The notes beneath the pieces were generated by a model that saw only the letters and a program-made list of their open reading frames with translations, ran no database searches and was not told the DNA's origin. The translations under genes and the position numbers were made by a program. Positions 60,961-64,000 of a stretch of 64,000 nt of DNA are shown here, piece after piece. Source of the DNA: Apteryx mantelli (lineage: Eukaryota > Chordata > Aves > Apterygiformes > Apterygidae); the NCBI RefSeq assembly GCF_036417845.1, contig NC_089981.1, positions 20,914,001-20,978,000 on the forward strand. The letters run 5' to 3'. How positions within the stretch are numbered: the stretch's first letter is position 1; every line of letters starts with the position of its first letter.

Positions 60961-61222
60961 TCATGAGGAGTCTGTACAAGGAGAGGGCGGAGGGGGATAG
61001 AGGTGGAAATAGCTTCGCTCCGTGGCAGGAGACGGGGGGCAGCTCTCTTCTGCCGACATGTACTGGCTGCGAGGTGTTGGGGGAGGGGGATAAGGGTCCG
61101 AGTCTGAATTTAAATCAATGTAGTACTTGTTGGCCTTCCAGCGACTTGTCGTGTAGTCGCTGTCACACACGTCTGTGCTGCACGGGGTTGTGGGTGGAGC
61201 TATCCCTCGTATAAGGTATGGT
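60961..61222 (-). CDS. LRP5: LRP5 last coding exon with stop codon
   Basis: The exon begins with A completing Arg after a TTTTTTTTTGCAG acceptor and encodes 86 residues, [20 protein letters not shown] through [18 protein letters not shown], then TGA (60963-60961). The 262 bases equal 1 + 86 codons + stop. It carries four of the five proline-rich phosphorylation motifs, and the ending [11 protein letters not shown] is shared by LRP5 and LRP6 across vertebrates. The frame is intact. Confidence 0.97.
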
Positions 61223-61836
61223 CTGCAAAAAAAAACGGGGGGGGGGGGAAGCATCTGCATTAATTGCAATTTGGGGAATAAAGAAAGAAAAAGATTGCAA
61301 ATGAATGGTGGTGCTTTCACAGGAACCCAACAAGGGGGAGTGCTTGAACTGCGTTAAATTTGAATGGCATGGCTACCCTCAGCATGCTCAACGGCCAGCC
61401 TCTGGCCAAAGCAGACCTGTGATTTGGACAGCCGGAGAGGACCACTGTGACCATTCAGCCCAGCCACTAACGACCAGCAAACTGAGCGACCCATCAAAGA
61501 GTCTTGATCCATGCTTGATGTACTGAACGGAAAACACTACCTTTCTCTACACTGGATGCTTAGTGACCGTTAAATAGCTATATAATCTATTTATATTGCA
61601 TTCTTAATCAGCAACACTGTACTGATAAGCATCAAACCCTGGTGTGTCAAAATTAGAACACATATAAAGCCAATGTTTAACATGGCAACTGGAATATGTC
61701 CATTCAAATGGTCATTTATCAAGAGAGGGGAAAGTTGTTTTCTTTTTTAACAAGGTAAAGTCTGAACAAGAACATTTACTTAATATCCAGAACGAAAGGA
61801 CAGAAAAAGCACCAAACCTCCTCGTCTGAGCCATAC
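61223..61836 (-). other. LRP5: LRP5 last intron
   Basis: A 614-base GT-AG intron. Its 3' end is unusual: on the minus strand it reads C12, G, T9, GCAG, so two homopolymers form the pyrimidine tract. No other feature seen. Confidence 0.85.
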
Positions 61837-61934
61837 CTGTAAGATCTCGTGGTTGAAGGAATGTTTGAGGAGTAGAACATCTCTGTGTTATACAGGGAGC
61901 GATCAGTCGCTGGGGAAGGAGGTGGATTCAAGAT
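61837..61934 (-). CDS. LRP5: LRP5 penultimate coding exon
   Basis: The exon is 98 bases, after TCTTCCTAG and before AG|GTATGG. It starts in phase 0 with ATC TTG AAT and encodes [20 protein letters not shown] then [12 protein letters not shown] plus two bases of Arg. It holds the first PPPSP Axin-docking motif of the tail, generally the most important one in LRP5/6 signalling. Corresponds by order to exon 22 of the 23-exon human gene. Confidence 0.94.
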
Positions 61935-64000
61935 CTAGGAAGATTAAGAACAAGCAGTGCAAAAGTTTGGGTTAATTCTAAAACTCTCTTTATTTTTAAA
62001 ATATTATTTATGCCTTAAACAGGTGACTCATCTCATCCTTACTTTAGCTTCCTCTCTTCGCAGCTTGGATGGATTAATGCATTTTTAGAAGTCAGAGAAA
62101 TTCATTCTGACTCTTTTCCCTGGGCTTACGTACACTGCCGGTCTTATAAGTTTTCACAGTAGGAATTATTCCTCCTTACCACATAAGAGCCATGTCCGTT
62201 GTTACACAGGAAGGGTGGAGTAAAGCGGGAAAATGAACCCAGTTCTGCTGAATCTCAATGCAGTTCCTTGGACATAAGGGCTGACCTCATCCACAGCAGA
62301 TGCTAATAGGAAGCAAAGGCTGCTCCATCCGCAGCCCCTAAACATACCCCTATCAATATAGGGTCAGGAGGCCAACTTCCTTTGCAATAACTAATAGGAC
62401 TCCGTCCTTCCCTGAACACTTCCTTTCTGCTGCCCTTACATAAACATATCATTTTGGCAAAGTTAGCAATGCAAAGAGCCCAGCAGCTACAAATAGTTAT
62501 AACTTGCCCTAGCCTGCGTGCGCACATACACAGTAATCCTTACACCTATGAAAACGGTTTATTATGCTTCAAGAAAAATGCAGCGCTCTAGGGTTTGTTC
62601 TTCCCCACCTCATAAATAAGGAACTTTGCTTATCACCCAGGAAGCAGAATCGCTGGCACGGCCAGCAGGACGTTGGCCTGAACCCAAGGAGGGCGCTTTC
62701 TCGCTTCCAGCGCAGAGCACGAAGCAGCGCTGCTGCTGACGTGGGCGTCTCGTACGCGGCCTGTCCAGGGCTGAGCCCCGGCCTGCCGTAGCGACCGCAT
62801 CCTTCCTCTGCCTGTGCCCTTCTCTCGTAATAGCCTAAGATTGCTGGAGGAGGGACGACCCTTTTGGTCAGCACTGTGCAACATGCAGCGTAATGATTCC
62901 TGGCCATTAAGTTGAGCTCGTGTTGCCTACAATAATGCCGATGATACTAGCAACACTGACAAGCCCTGCGTCCAGGTTGAGGAGAGGGGAGACAAGCTCG
63001 AATATCACATACTGCCAGCTGTGGCAATGATGAGTAATTGCCCCAGGAGTATTTTCCAGAAGTCCTCCTCCTTGGAGGGACACTTGCATGCTACTCCTGG
63101 CTCTTCTCCTCCTAGTGCCTGAGCTGCATCAACGCACCACTTGACACTGAGATGAAATACAGCAAACAGCATCAGTCAGGATGCCCGTGGCCAAGTTCTC
63201 AGATAACCAAACTGGCATAGCTCCACATCAACTCCTCCCTAGTCTTCATCCTCTGCCAAGGACCACCCATCAACACCACCACCATGTGAGCTCAGTACCA
63301 GGAACAAATACAGAAGAGAAAAGCCAAGGCAGCTAGATGCTCAGATCTCCTCTTAATTATTGAAATAAAATTGGGTAATTAGCTACCAGGTAGAATTGAC
63401 GAAAGTATCAGGATCAAGCAGTAACTTCAGTGGAGCAAAGGCTGCACAACAGCTTCCTTAGGAGAATCTGGCATGCTGCCCTTCCCAAAAAAAAGGCTGA
63501 CACTATCCCTACAGGCCCCAGATCACATGGCCCTGAGAGGAAAACGCGGAAAAAGATTCCCAGTACCACAGGCAGGTTAGTTTAGGCCAGTAATCCAATG
63601 GAAGAACTGGATTTTTGGCCTGGCCAGATCCCATAGAATGGCAGAAACAGATCAGCTCTTGGGCTTCTTTGCTCTTTCAAGATTTACATAAGTAAGTTTT
63701 TTCTGTTAATCTGATTCAGTTTTTTCTATACATCCTTTTTAGCGTAGCACTGACAACACCAACCAGGTACTAGCATGAAACCGTTCAGTGAGTTACAGAG
63801 ACGCTGGGGAAGCACGAGCCAAACTAAAGGCAGAAGCGAGGCAAGCTGCTGTGTTAGACTTCCAAACATCTGCTAATCTCAACGGCTTCTCTGAGAAGGT
63901 AACAAGGAATATAATCTAACCAATATTTCCTTATCAACAGATAAGCTCACCATCCCCTCTCCCCCTCTGAAGCAAAGGGGAGAGAGCACAGTTGCCACTG
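61935..64000 (-). other. LRP5: LRP5 intron, cut by window edge
   Basis: No exon matching the preceding LRP5 tail segment (a serine-rich stretch before the first PPPSP) is visible up to the right edge. There is a CpG-containing patch around 62.65-62.8 kb with chance open frames. No recognisable repeat seen. Confidence 0.7.

Larger units (their letters stand above)
60500..64000 (-). other. LRP5: LRP5 gene, 3' end (Wnt co-receptor); truncated by the right window edge
   Basis: This is the minus-strand 3' part of LRP5, a single-pass membrane protein that with Frizzled receives Wnt signals. Its cytoplasmic tail, when phosphorylated on PPP(S/T)P motifs, binds Axin. Only the last two coding exons and the 3' UTR are here, encoding the final 118 residues of the tail. 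They contain all five motif sites: [35 protein letters not shown] and [11 protein letters not shown]. The choice of LRP5 over LRP6 rests on [20 protein letters not shown], which matches LRP5 as I know it, and on PPP6R3 as downstream neighbour. Confidence 0.95.

Noticed and set aside
62569-62907. 112-codon minus-strand frame as the missing LRP5 exon
   Set aside because: The sequence does not resemble the serine-rich LRP5 tail expected before ILNPPPSP, and no fitting donor ends it.
1-64000. CRISPR arrays, bacterial operons, endogenous viral genes
   Set aside because: No regularly spaced repeats, no operon structure and no viral protein similarity were seen; the window is vertebrate chromosomal DNA.

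Overview
This window is vertebrate nuclear DNA, most likely from a bird. Spliced genes have GT-AG introns and the promoter is a CpG island. Recognisable repeats are few and old: a decayed CR1 LINE and MIR-like SINE relics, with no young SINE, L1 or retroviral insertions visible. The exact species cannot be read from the sequence, and crocodile or turtle is not excluded.

Two protein-coding genes are clear, both on the minus strand. The 5' half of PPP6R3 (SAPS3, regulatory subunit 3 of protein phosphatase 6) fills positions 1 to about 34,940. Ten consecutive coding exons (501-11079) join in phase without a stop and give the first 447 residues plus two bases of the next codon. The rest of the gene lies beyond the left edge. 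A 23.8-kb first intron separates the coding exons from a predicted non-coding first exon in a CpG island (34.3-35.6 kb) rich in CCAAT and GC boxes. At 60.5-64 kb lie the last two coding exons and the 3' UTR of LRP5, the Wnt co-receptor; its other exons lie beyond the right edge. LRP5 followed head-to-tail by PPP6R3 is the same order as on human 11q13, so the synteny supports both calls.

A complete tRNA-Ala(AGC) gene with its Pol III terminator sits on the plus strand at the edge of the PPP6R3 CpG island, pointing away from PPP6R3.

The 25-kb interval between the genes is mostly featureless. It holds GC-rich patches (39.3-39.8, 46.3-47.3, 55.7-56.1 and 59.9-60.4 kb), microsatellites and old repeats. 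Several unproven signs of extra transcription units are reported: a plus-strand first-exon-like segment at 36.2 kb, a minus-strand unit with an open frame and poly(A) signal at 54.6-56.2 kb, a decayed-looking reading frame at 59.8-60.4 kb, and an antisense terminal-exon-like segment inside PPP6R3 intron 1 at 11.5 kb. No CRISPR array, mobile gene cluster or convincing new biological system was found.
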